From Patescibacteria group bacterium (lineage in GTDB: Bacteria; Patescibacteriota; Microgenomatia; UBA10105), in NCBI GenBank assembly GCA_003524845.1, contig DQGR01000030.1, positions 1 through 10,150 of the forward strand: a stretch of 10,150 bases of DNA, read 5' to 3'. The notes beneath the pieces are model-generated. The model saw nothing but the letters and a program-made list of their open reading frames with translations, searched no databases and was not told the DNA's origin. Position numbers and translations under genes: made by a program. This document shows positions 1 to 6,760 of this stretch, in pieces (position 1 is the first letter of the stretch; each line of letters starts with the position of its first letter).

Positions 1-226
1 CCTCATAATTCGTCTCATTTCCTTGCCCTGAACGCGCTTCGCCGCTTCCAACTGTAATCATGCGCACATTGGGATGAACCACGTGTGAACCGTGTAAACA
101 AAAAAATAATATCTGGTGTCCTTTATCTGCAAGGCCTAGCGCCTGTTGGTAAGCCAGCCGCTCAATCGCTGCTTGACCTTGTGGCGGAATTATGGTCGAA
201 ACTGAACCAAGAATCGCAATGCGCAT
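1..226 (-). CDS. Glycosyltransferase family 4, N-terminal part (cut by window edge)
   Basis: The frame opens with MRIAILGSVSTIIPP at base 226 and stays open for 75 codons to the window edge. The N-terminus fits the donor-independent Rossmann half of GT4 enzymes: a beta strand (RIAILG), a PPQGQAAIERLAY segment where many GT4 proteins have a PPxGxGGxE loop, then a helix and ADKGHQILFF as the second strand. The enzyme would transfer a sugar from an activated donor onto a glycan or lipid at the cytoplasmic face; the sugar cannot be told. It starts 19 bases after the stop of the preceding GT4 gene on the same strand, so it is probably the fourth gene of the glgA-GT4-GT4-GT4 run. The bases before ATG are A/T-rich without a Shine-Dalgarno sequence. 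The catalytic C-terminal half lies outside the window. Confidence 0.8.
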   Translation of the reverse strand, partial: MRIAILGSVSTIIPPQGQAAIERLAYQQALGLADKGHQILFFCLHGSHVVHPNVRMITVGSGEARSGQGNETNYE

Positions 227-245
227 ATTAATGTTTATAAATTTT

Positions 246-1337
246 CTATGTACCGATTACCTGATAATAAAGTTTTTCGTAGTTATCAGCCATGATCTCT
301 TTGGAAAATGATTTTTCAATCTGCTCACGGATACTGCGACGGTCAAGCTTACTAGCCCGCGGAATTGCAGCCACCATTTCTTCAGTCGAATTTACAACAA
401 ATCCATTAACCCCATGTTTAATTAGCTCTGGCGCAGCACCACGATTAAAGGCAATTACCGGAGTCCCACAGGCATTAGCTTCGATAGCTACCAGCCCGAA
501 CGGTTCATCCCAGTGAATCGGAAATAAAAGTGCAACTGCCCGCTGATAGAGTGCGGCCACCTCTTCCTGAGAGAGTGGCGCTTCTTTGGAAACACCACCC
601 ACCAGTTTTATCTGATCGTTAAGGTGTGGTTTGAGGTAGGTATCGTACATTGCGCGCGACTCAATGCTACCGCTAATGAGCAGTTTCATTTTAGCTTTTT
701 TGGCAACCTCAATTGCGGTCAATACGCCTTTGGGGTCATACAATTCTCCGCTTTCTTTTTTGATAATTTTCATCCTGCCGACAAACAACAGGTAATCACC
801 CGGCCGGTCATGAAAGCGAAACACATCCATATTAATTCCGTTATATATAACGTGCTTGATATGCAGACTCGGTGCATCGTCCCGATGTCTACGAGATAAG
901 GCAACTAAATTGTCAGTAGGAAATTGTTTAAGGGCAGCAACTAAATAGTCGGTCATCTCTGTATGAATCGTAGTCAATAAAGGAATTTTCAGTTGGGGAC
1001 CAAGCAGTAATGGTAAAAATTCCGGATACATATGACTGTGTACAATATCGAATTCGAGCTGCTTTTCCTCAAGTTTTTTAAGCGCGCATACTAAATAGGA
1101 AACGTGCCGGTAAAATTCGTTTTCAGTTACTCCCAAGGTAAATATTCCTTGCGGCGCAACAGCTAAATTTTTGGCTGCAGTCCGCGAATCTTCGGTTCCA
1201 ATCAGCGTCACCTGGTGACCCTTTTTAATGAGTTCACCAATGAGTTCATAGATAATGCGGGACCGGGCCGCACGCGTATAACGGGTGATTGACCGACCTA
1301 AATGCGGCAACATGGCAATGCGTAAGCGCTTTTTCAT
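246..1337 (-). CDS. Glycosyltransferase family 4
   Basis: A 363-residue protein, normal length for a GT-B fold GT4 enzyme. The N-terminal domain begins KKRLRIAMLPHLG and has the typical helix and strand IKKGHQVTLIG. The acceptor half includes HSHMYPEFLP and TTIHTE near residues 100-128. The donor half begins around LLFVGRM near residue 185. The family's E-x7-E signature is seen as EPFGLVAIE (E278 and E286), followed by ACGTPVIAFNRGAAPELI, which contacts the nucleotide sugar. It has no signal peptide or membrane span, so it is likely cytoplasmic or peripherally membrane-bound. It lies 34 bases after the upstream GT4 gene and 19 bases before the next one, all on the same strand, which points to co-transcription. 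No clear Shine-Dalgarno sequence precedes ATG. The sugar specificity cannot be deduced. Confidence 0.9.
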   Translation of the reverse strand: MKKRLRIAMLPHLGRSITRYTRAARSRIIYELIGELIKKGHQVTLIGTEDSRTAAKNLAVAPQGIFTLGVTENEFYRHVSYLVCALKKLEEKQLEFDIVHSHMYPEFLPLLLGPQLKIPLLTTIHTEMTDYLVAALKQFPTDNLVALSRRHRDDAPSLHIKHVIYNGINMDVFRFHDRPGDYLLFVGRMKIIKKESGELYDPKGVLTAIEVAKKAKMKLLISGSIESRAMYDTYLKPHLNDQIKLVGGVSKEAPLSQEEVAALYQRAVALLFPIHWDEPFGLVAIEANACGTPVIAFNRGAAPELIKHGVNGFVVNSTEEMVAAIPRASKLDRRSIREQIEKSFSKEIMADNYEKLYYQVIGT

Positions 1338-1371
1338 AGCAGGCTGATTGCGTATAGGTTTCTAACCATGG

Positions 1372-2601
1372 CTATTTCTTCTGGTGATTATTTGGTGTAA
1401 ATCCTTTTACCAGCCGCAGGTACTCACGGGTGGTGTAGGAATATTTATCGTAGACCCGTTCAAAATCCGTAGCAATTTTTTCCCAGGTAAAACGCTCGGC
1501 GACAATTTGGTGAGCCCGCTCACCCATCTTTGCGCGCAGCGCGTCATTTGCGAGAAGTGCATTTACTTTTTCGGCAATTTCAGTGGCATTGCGCGGCCGA
1601 ACCAGGTATCCATTATATCCATCTTTAACAAGTGAGGTCACTCCACCGCTTCTCGTCACAATCACCGGAGTTCGCGCAGCCATGGCTTCAAGAATCACGA
1701 GACCCAACGGTTCATTCCAGGTCGAAGGCGCTACATATACGTCAGCCCGGGAATAAAATTCTTTGAAATTCACCTGTTCTTTCGGACTCATGTAACCTAA
1801 GATGTGAGTGTTAGTGAGTTTATATTCCGTAATCTTTTTCTCCAGATATGCCCGTTCCGGCCCATCGCCCAGAATAATTACTTCGCCTTTAATCTGCCGT
1901 GCGGCTTTAATTAAATATTCAACGCCTTTGTGTACCGTCAACCGGCCGGTAAACAATACGACTTTTTTATCTTTCAATCCGTACTTGCGGTTTATCTGCT
2001 CATGGGCTTTTTCCGTCCCCTCATACTCTTCTATAAACACGCCGCCCGGAATGGTCCGCAATTTATGCGACCATTCTTTACCAAACATGGTGAGAAACCA
2101 CCGGCGGGTGAAATTACTGTTGGCAGTGACGAGCGCCGATACGCGGAGTGCATCTTTCATGAGTCCGACAAACCGGCGGTCGCGTGACAAATAGTGTAAA
2201 TCACTGCCATGCGTCGTCAGAATAAACTTGATTCCGTATAACACTTTAGCGAGCCGAGCTACCGGCGGCAAAAACACCGTGTGGAACGCGTGGATGATTT
2301 CGGGCTGGAATTCCTTGACTGCGGGAAGCGTTGCATCAATATATGAGGTGTAAATTTTTCCGAGCTCCACCCCATTCATGTCTTCGTATTTTTTCGCGCC
2401 GTTGAGCTCCGGATTACCGACAAATACGCCCATTTGTGGTGGAGTCACGATGTAATGTTTCACTCCAGGTACCCGCCGTCGTTCCGGCGCCACAATTGCC
2501 ACTTCGTGATCGCGTTTGACGAGCATCTGCGATAGCGCCCGCAACCACGCACCGCTACCATTTCCCCACAAGGGAAACATATACAGAAACATTATCTTCA
2601 T
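1372..2601 (-). CDS. Glycosyltransferase family 4
   Basis: A 409-residue GT-B enzyme. The N-terminus MKIMFLYMFPLWGNGSG ends in the glycine-rich loop usual for GT4. Residues 103-116 (IHAFHTVFLPPVAR) and HGSD at 131-134 match the acceptor domain. FTGRLTVHKG (about 217-226) holds the conserved Arg and Lys that bind donor phosphates, GDGPE follows, and EPLGLVILE (E297 and E305) is the E-x7-E motif, with RTPVIVTRSGG after it. The C-terminal helix (FTWEKIATDFERVY) folds back as in the family. The last 20 or so residues are basic and unlike the core. It follows glgA across an 86-base gap filled with heptamer repeats and is followed 34 bases later by another GT4 gene. Annotators often call such proteins glycogen synthase or mannosyltransferase; the sugar is not inferable here. 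Confidence 0.92.
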   Translation of the reverse strand: MKIMFLYMFPLWGNGSGAWLRALSQMLVKRDHEVAIVAPERRRVPGVKHYIVTPPQMGVFVGNPELNGAKKYEDMNGVELGKIYTSYIDATLPAVKEFQPEIIHAFHTVFLPPVARLAKVLYGIKFILTTHGSDLHYLSRDRRFVGLMKDALRVSALVTANSNFTRRWFLTMFGKEWSHKLRTIPGGVFIEEYEGTEKAHEQINRKYGLKDKKVVLFTGRLTVHKGVEYLIKAARQIKGEVIILGDGPERAYLEKKITEYKLTNTHILGYMSPKEQVNFKEFYSRADVYVAPSTWNEPLGLVILEAMAARTPVIVTRSGGVTSLVKDGYNGYLVRPRNATEIAEKVNALLANDALRAKMGERAHQIVAERFTWEKIATDFERVYDKYSYTTREYLRLVKGFTPNNHQKK

Positions 2602-2612
2602 ACTTTGATTAG

Positions 2613-2693
2613 GGGGAAGCGTTTAGCGGAAAGCGGAAAGTCAAATATTTTTTAAAAACTTTCCCCTTCCCCCTTACCGCTTTCCCCTTACCG
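2613..2693. repeat. Inverted pair of heptanucleotide arrays
   Basis: The left array reads GGGGAAG, CGTTTAG, CGGAAAG, CGGAAAG (2613-2640). An A/T-rich spacer follows. The right array reads CTTTCCC, CTTCCCC, CTTACCG, CTTTCCC, CTTACCG (2659-2693). The two arrays are approximate reverse complements, so a transcript could fold into a long imperfect hairpin with a 16-18 base loop. The right array supplies the glgA stop codon (2688-2690). The block nearly fills the gap between glgA and the next gene. It may separate or attenuate the two genes, but there is no U-tract typical of an intrinsic terminator, so that role is only inferred. Confidence 0.75.
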
Positions 2694-4208
2694 AAACGCC
2701 GGTGCCGGATTATCCCGGTTGGCCTCTTTCCGGTACTCAATTGCCCTATTATACAAGTCTTCGTAATTTTTTGCCGCAGTTTCCCAGGAAAAATCAGCCT
2801 GCATTCCGCGGCGTACGATTCCATTCCAGAGTTTTTTTGACCGGTAAATCTGAAACGCGCGGGCTATCGCACCAAAAAAAGCCATTTCGGAAAAATCCCG
2901 GAACACAAAACCATTGCCGGTATTTTTTTCAATATCAAAATCCAGTACCGTATCGGCAAGTCCACCGACCTGCCGTACAATCGGCACCGCCCCATACCGC
3001 ATCGCCTCAACTATCACAATCCCTCCCGGCTCAAATTTGGATGGTAACAAAAAAAAATCGGTGCCTGCATAAATTTTGCGCGGCAATTGCCAGTTTGACA
3101 TGAGATGCGTTCCGACTTGTTTCGGATATTCGGTTTCGAGTTTGGTAAAAAATTCGCGATATCGGTTGTCACCGCTCCCTAAAATAATAAATTGCATGTC
3201 ATACTCCTCAAGTAAATATGGCAGAACTTTCATGACTAAATCCAAGCCCTTTTGTTCATCGAGCCGGCCGCTCATGGCGAGAATTGGGATATCAGGATCA
3301 ACCGGCAAATTAAATTCTTTTTGCAACTCGGTTTTATTTTCCTTGCGGTCGGCGACGGTTTTCAGCGAAAAATTTTTCTTAATCAGCTTATCAGTATTTG
3401 GATTAAAGTCGTCGTAATCCAGACCGTTTAACACTCCGTAGACTTTACCGCGCACTTCTTTCAGCAACTGATCTAACCCTTCGCCATATTGTGTCGTCAT
3501 AATTTCTCGCGAATAACGCTCAGACACCGCATTCACCAAATCCGCATAAATTATGCCGCGCTTGAGCGCATTTTGCCTTTTTAGTCGCGGTGAAAAAAAT
3601 GAAGCGAGCGGTCCCTGACCATCATCAAAATCGAGCGGGCTCGCATAACGAAAATCAGTTAAACCCTGATGTTGCAGGTTGTGAATGGTAAAAATCGCTG
3701 CGGAATTTCTCAGTGACTGCCGCGTTTGCAAGATATTACGTGAATAGTTAACAAGATACCCGGTGTGCCAGTCGTTGGCGTGAATCAAATCCGGCTTCAG
3801 ACTGATCTGGTCGAGAAATTCCAAAGCCCCGCGAGAAAGCAGGGCAAACCGGGTCGGGTCATCGGTATATCCGTAGACGTTGGCGCGCTTTTCATAGTAT
3901 TCCATGTTTTCGAGGAAGTAAACCGTCGGCGCGTAGCGGCGCGACCAGACTTTGACGTTACAGATGAGTTCTGTGACCCCGCTTGTTTCACCGGTCGACA
4001 CTTTGAGTTCTGATAAAAATGGTTTGATGCCATATTTTTTTTCGTCAATCGTCCCGTATTTCGGCATAAACATAATTACCTCGTGGCCGAGTTTAGCCAG
4101 AGCCCGCGGTAAAAAATACATCACCTGTGAGAGGCCGCCGACGGTAGCGAATGGAGCTACTTCTGCAGCCACAAAGAAGATTTTGAGTGGTGTGTGTTTC
4201 GCTGTCAT
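2688..4208 (-). CDS. glgA: Glycogen/starch synthase-like glycosyltransferase (GT5)
   Basis: A 506-residue protein from the ATG at 4208, typical for GT5, which extends alpha-1,4-glucan from ADP- or UDP-glucose. The GT5 opening IFFVAAEVAPFATVGGLSQV is clear, as are HANDWHTG (143-150), TIHNLQHQG (174-182), VLNGLDYDDFNP (259-270), SGRLDEQKG (313-321, with the donor-binding Arg and Lys) and FEPGGIVIVE (E393 and E401). The usual KTGGL or KVGGL lysine near the N-terminus is replaced by threonine (T22). The open frame extends upstream to 4304, but that stretch is unlike the family and lies largely upstream of the predicted promoter at 4252-4280, so the start at 4208 is chosen. It heads a same-strand run of three GT4 genes. 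It could act on a glucan other than glycogen. Confidence 0.9.
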   Translation of the reverse strand: MTAKHTPLKIFFVAAEVAPFATVGGLSQVMYFLPRALAKLGHEVIMFMPKYGTIDEKKYGIKPFLSELKVSTGETSGVTELICNVKVWSRRYAPTVYFLENMEYYEKRANVYGYTDDPTRFALLSRGALEFLDQISLKPDLIHANDWHTGYLVNYSRNILQTRQSLRNSAAIFTIHNLQHQGLTDFRYASPLDFDDGQGPLASFFSPRLKRQNALKRGIIYADLVNAVSERYSREIMTTQYGEGLDQLLKEVRGKVYGVLNGLDYDDFNPNTDKLIKKNFSLKTVADRKENKTELQKEFNLPVDPDIPILAMSGRLDEQKGLDLVMKVLPYLLEEYDMQFIILGSGDNRYREFFTKLETEYPKQVGTHLMSNWQLPRKIYAGTDFFLLPSKFEPGGIVIVEAMRYGAVPIVRQVGGLADTVLDFDIEKNTGNGFVFRDFSEMAFFGAIARAFQIYRSKKLWNGIVRRGMQADFSWETAAKNYEDLYNRAIEYRKEANRDNPAPAFR

Positions 4209-4251
4209 AAAGTATGGACAGGAACGGTGAGCTTTTCTCGCAGGCCATCTC

Positions 4252-4280
4252 ATTGTAACAGCCTGGGTATTCAAAGTAAA
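4252..4280 (-). promoter_or_regulatory. Predicted promoter of the glgA-GT4 run
   Basis: On the minus strand a TTTACT box (4280-4275) is separated by 17 bases from TACAAT (4257-4252). Transcription would begin near 4245 and give a leader of about 37 bases before the ATG at 4208. This is a visual match to the sigma-70 consensus only. It supports the downstream glgA start, because the upstream alternatives at 4304 and 4253 would not be transcribed. Confidence 0.5.
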
Positions 4281-4311
4281 CAAAATGAAACTCGCCAATT
4301 TCAAGCGTTAT

Positions 4312-4341
4312 TTCACAAAAATAGCACATATCCTGTATAAT
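4312..4341 (+). promoter_or_regulatory. Predicted promoter of the deoxyribosyltransferase-like gene
   Basis: TTCACA (4312-4317) and a perfect TATAAT (4336-4341) are 18 bases apart. Transcription would begin near 4345-4348, only about 10 bases before the ATG at 4358. The leader is therefore too short for a normal Shine-Dalgarno sequence, and none is visible. The site is divergent from the glgA promoter, so one regulator binding here could affect both genes. Confidence 0.65.
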
Positions 4342-4357
4342 GTGAAAGTTATCACCT

Positions 4358-4915
4358 ATGATTGCATATTTTACTGCTTCGGTTATCGGCAAGCGGTACA
4401 ATCTCAAAAACTACGAGCGCATTGTCGCCTACCTGAAGCAAAAGGGGTTAACAGTAATTAGCGATCATATCCTCAAAACTACGGAAACTGAAATCAAGAC
4501 AGAAGATAAAACCGCTCGCCTCTCATTTCAAAAAAAACTGGAAGCCTGGATCACAGGCGCCCATTTTGTTATCTCTGAAACCTCATACCCAAGTACGAGC
4601 GTTGGATTTGAAATTTCGTATGCGGTGGCGCATCACAAACCGGTGTTACTGCTCTATAATCACGACAGTACGCCACCGTCACTCCTGGCCCAGTATTTTG
4701 ACGAAAAACTGATTTGCGAAAAATACACGCCGACGACGCTCGAAAGCACGATTGACGATTTTCTCCACTATGCGGCACACACCGCCGATACGCGGTTTAC
4801 CTTCTTTATCCAGCCGCACATTGCGCGCTATCTCGAGACAGTCGCCGAAAAACGCAAGATCCCCAAATCCGTGTATCTTCGGCAACTCATCGAGGCTGAT
4901 ATGGAAAACGAGTAG
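4358..4915 (+). CDS. Nucleoside 2-deoxyribosyltransferase-like protein with C-terminal ribbon-helix-helix-like segment
   Basis: A 185-residue protein in two parts. Residues 1-100 resemble the small Rossmann-like nucleoside 2-deoxyribosyltransferase family: IAYFTASVIGKRY, then Y-x2-I-x3-L-x3-G-x-TV, a helix ending in KKLEAWITGAHFVISE, and SVGFEISYA with E85 at the position of the family's catalytic glutamate, followed by KPVLLLY. Known relatives swap bases on deoxynucleosides or cleave nucleotides. Residues 146-183 look like a ribbon-helix-helix unit: a strand (RFTFFI), a helix (PHIARYLETVAEKRKI) and PKSVYLRQLIEADME. That would give a dimerising DNA-binding tail. The gene is transcribed away from glgA and stands alone on its strand. 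The N-terminal part could be a sensor of a nucleotide rather than an enzyme. The family call is by eye. Confidence 0.7.
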   Translation: MIAYFTASVIGKRYNLKNYERIVAYLKQKGLTVISDHILKTTETEIKTEDKTARLSFQKKLEAWITGAHFVISETSYPSTSVGFEISYAVAHHKPVLLLYNHDSTPPSLLAQYFDEKLICEKYTPTTLESTIDDFLHYAAHTADTRFTFFIQPHIARYLETVAEKRKIPKSVYLRQLIEADMENE

Positions 4916-4918
4916 AAC

Positions 4919-4930
4919 TTTTGGCCAAAA
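4919..4930. other. 12-base perfect palindrome after the stop codon
   Basis: TTTTGGCCAAAA reads the same on both strands and begins four bases after the TAG at 4913-4915. A symmetric site of this kind could be an operator, for example for the ribbon-helix-helix-like protein just encoded, but only one copy is seen in the window. The rest of 4916-5051 shows no convincing promoter. Confidence 0.35.
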
Positions 4931-5051
4931 TAACGCCCCAAACCCTCACTTTCTATATACAGCAAGCTTCTGCATGTACCCTCGGTTGTTTATCAGCTAT
5001 GATTCACCCATGAAACGGCCAAATGTAAGAATGTCAAAATAGGGCCCACCA

Positions 5052-5927
5052 ATGGTCTATTCTGATATTCCAGAAGAAATCTATCGTTCGGTGCGTCCTT
5101 TCAATATCACTCCGTTTGAAATCACGGTTAACCCAAGTTTGGTAGCAACTGCTAATAGGTTTTTTACGGAAGAACATACAAAAGCTACGTATGTGCTTAC
5201 CAAACCATTACCACAAGCAACACAGTTTTTAGCACCCTACCTTAATCCAGCTTACTGGGAAAACGGAAATTCGCAGGACTTTGTTAATGTGCTTGTCGTA
5301 TTGAGTCAGAAATATAATCCGGCATATATAGCGTGGCAAATTGTGCGCAAAGTAAGAGCCCCTGAAATTGTGGGAAATGCCTTGCTTCCTACTGGTTTTG
5401 AGGGCTTGTATGTCGGGCTTGGCTGGAGTAATGAAGCAATAGCAGTCGATTTATCCCTTACAGCAGACCGGATGCTGACCAGTCTGAAACGGCTCTACCC
5501 ATCAGCGGGATTAAATTTCAATAAGTTGACCCGGGTTTTACAAGGAACTCGACCAGATCCCGCCGCATTTATCACTATAATGGAACAGTTTGGTATGGAA
5601 TTACATAGGAAAAAACAAGAACTTGCTCGCCTGCGTGCATACTCTAGCAAAGCTAGTGCAGAATATGCTGACTTCAGATACGATACGTATCAATTCGTCA
5701 ATAAGTTACCTCCTGTTGAATATGATCAAACAGAGCTAAATCATTTTGCGCAAAAGTACCCACTTCCTTCACCTTCGGTATCAAATGGCATCGTCAATGG
5801 AGTGAATGAAAAATTGCGTTTCCTTGAGATCGTTGGGGTCGCCGGCCAACCATTACTTCGGGCTATACACGGGCATTTGCCTGTCAGGACAGGGGGTCCC
5901 AGCATTTTATACGGAACTCAATACTGA
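5052..5927 (+). CDS. Hypothetical protein, family not recognised
   Basis: A 291-residue protein that I cannot assign. It has no signal peptide, no transmembrane segment, and no cysteine or histidine metal cluster. The middle (residues 60-200) looks mostly helical and rather hydrophobic, with segments such as FVNVLVVLSQKYNPAYIAWQIVRKV and a charged stretch near LHRKKQELARLRAY. The C-terminus (HLPVRTGGPSILYGTQY) is glycine- and proline-containing. An AGGG at 5041-5044 lies seven bases before ATG and could be a weak Shine-Dalgarno sequence. The coding sequence seems somewhat more A/T-rich than its neighbours, judged from a few lines only. It is alone on its strand, and its last 21 bases overlap the 3' end of the opposing GT26 gene. 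The long uninterrupted frame and the Shine-Dalgarno-like site support a real gene. Confidence 0.7.
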   Translation: MVYSDIPEEIYRSVRPFNITPFEITVNPSLVATANRFFTEEHTKATYVLTKPLPQATQFLAPYLNPAYWENGNSQDFVNVLVVLSQKYNPAYIAWQIVRKVRAPEIVGNALLPTGFEGLYVGLGWSNEAIAVDLSLTADRMLTSLKRLYPSAGLNFNKLTRVLQGTRPDPAAFITIMEQFGMELHRKKQELARLRAYSSKASAEYADFRYDTYQFVNKLPPVEYDQTELNHFAQKYPLPSPSVSNGIVNGVNEKLRFLEIVGVAGQPLLRAIHGHLPVRTGGPSILYGTQY

Positions 5928-6737
5928 GCGGATAAAGGTAATTAATCTGAGCTGTCTGTTCACCCGCCACGGCTCAAGTATGAGCCGCCACAACCACTTA
6001 ATTCCAAGACTGTTCACCCACTGTGGTGCGCGGAGAATCCGACCGGATAATTCGTCAAAACTCCCCCCCACACTCATCAAAACTAAAGGCTTTGAAAATT
6101 TGGGATTTGGGATTTGGGATTTGAGATTTGCGGTGAAGTATTCCTGTTTTGGCGCGCCAAGACCGATGAATAACAATTTTGTTTCACTATTTTGAATCTG
6201 TTTTAGCAGCTTTTCAAAGTATTGCTGTGCGTTTAAATTTGAAATTTGAAATTTGAAATTTGAAATTCGCACTTCCGGTGCGTCTTCTGCCCAACCTTTC
6301 AACGCCGGGAATTTCTGTTGTAACCTTTCCAGTGCTTCCGCTGCCACTCCGTTCCTGCCGCCAATAAGTCCAACAAGATAACCATTTTCTGCAGCTAATT
6401 TGACTAAATCCTCCATAAACTCAATACCAGGAATTACTTTCATAACTCTCCCTTCTCCCCCTCTTATCTTAAGAGGGGGTTGGGGGGCGTTACTTTGTAA
6501 CCGCTTTGCCGCCCAAACAATTCCAATTCCATCCGGGAGCGCAATATCAGCGGAATTTAAAAGTTGCCGAAAGTGTTCGTCTTTTTGCGCATATACGATC
6601 TGTTCCGGATTCGGAGTAACGATAGTAAGCGGAAATTTGGTCACGTTCTTGAGGTAATTTTCGATATAGTTTACGAGCTCGTATTTCTTTTGTATTGAAA
6701 TAGAAACTCCAAGAATGTCTACTTTGGATAAGTTCAT
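5907..6737 (-). CDS. WecG/TagA/CpsF family glycosyltransferase (GT26) with three repeat insertions
   Basis: A 276-residue GT26 enzyme, longer than the usual 240 or so. Relatives add N-acetylmannosamine-type sugars to lipid-linked intermediates for teichoic acid linkage units, enterobacterial common antigen or capsule. Family motifs are clear: VDILGVSIS, TIVTPNPEQIV (38-48), ALPDGIGIVWAAK (66-78, D69 at the position proposed for the catalytic aspartate), GLIGGRNGVAAEA, LLFIGLGAPKQE (188-199), VGGSFDELSG and WLWRLILEPWR. Three loops are lengthened by repeat-encoded residues: QSNAPQPPLKIRGGEGR (81-97), RISNFKFQISNLN (157-169) and NLKSQIPNPKFS (204-215). The frame and motifs survive, so it is probably functional. 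A GAAGG (6744-6748) six bases before ATG serves as Shine-Dalgarno sequence. It follows mreB on the same strand. Confidence 0.93.
   Translation of the reverse strand: MNLSKVDILGVSISIQKKYELVNYIENYLKNVTKFPLTIVTPNPEQIVYAQKDEHFRQLLNSADIALPDGIGIVWAAKRLQSNAPQPPLKIRGGEGRVMKVIPGIEFMEDLVKLAAENGYLVGLIGGRNGVAAEALERLQQKFPALKGWAEDAPEVRISNFKFQISNLNAQQYFEKLLKQIQNSETKLLFIGLGAPKQEYFTANLKSQIPNPKFSKPLVLMSVGGSFDELSGRILRAPQWVNSLGIKWLWRLILEPWRVNRQLRLITFIRSVLSSV
6095..6129. repeat. Heptamer tandem repeat (GGGATTT type) inside the GT26 gene
   Basis: Five consecutive heptamers: AAAATTT, GGGATTT three times, GAGATTT. On the coding (minus) strand they specify about residues 204-215 of the GT26 protein, in the loop after GLGAPKQE. 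Thirty-five bases are not a multiple of three, so flanking bases must have adjusted to keep the frame. Confidence 0.9.
6235..6267. repeat. Heptamer tandem repeat (AAATTTG type) inside the GT26 gene
   Basis: About four and a half copies of AAATTTG. Read on the coding strand they give ISNFKFQISNL, residues 158-168, placed between the EDAPEV segment and the helix before LLFIGLGAPKQE. The unit differs from the GGGATTT array 106 bases away but has the same period. Confidence 0.92.
6450..6485. repeat. Palindromic repeat element inside the GT26 gene
   Basis: A perfect 10-base inverted repeat, CCCCCTCTTA (6457-6466) and TAAGAGGGGG (6470-6479), with loop TCT, sits in a C-rich then G-rich context. On the coding strand it yields PQPPLKIRGGEG (residues 85-96), replacing the short loop that normally joins the LPDGIG helix to the next motif. 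Repeats encoding PPLKIRGG-like peptides recur in many bacterial genomes; that recollection is not checked here. Confidence 0.85.
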
Positions 6738-6760
6738 ATAATGCCTTCACGGCTGTCTTT

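Noticed and set aside
1808..2194. Plus-strand frames opposite the GT4 gene
   Set aside because: They overlap the conserved donor and acceptor motifs of the GT4 on the other strand and resemble no protein.
4209..4304. N-terminal extension of the glycogen synthase-like protein
   Set aside because: It is unlike GT5 N-termini, is not a signal peptide, and lies mostly upstream of the predicted transcription start.
4358..5927. Toxin-antitoxin pair formed by the ribbon-helix-helix-like protein and the next gene
   Set aside because: The genes are 136 bases apart, the second protein is large and matches no toxin family, and the first carries an enzyme-like domain.
6095..6267. Repeats as a CRISPR array
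   Set aside because: Units are seven bases, contiguous and coding, with no spacers and no cas genes nearby.
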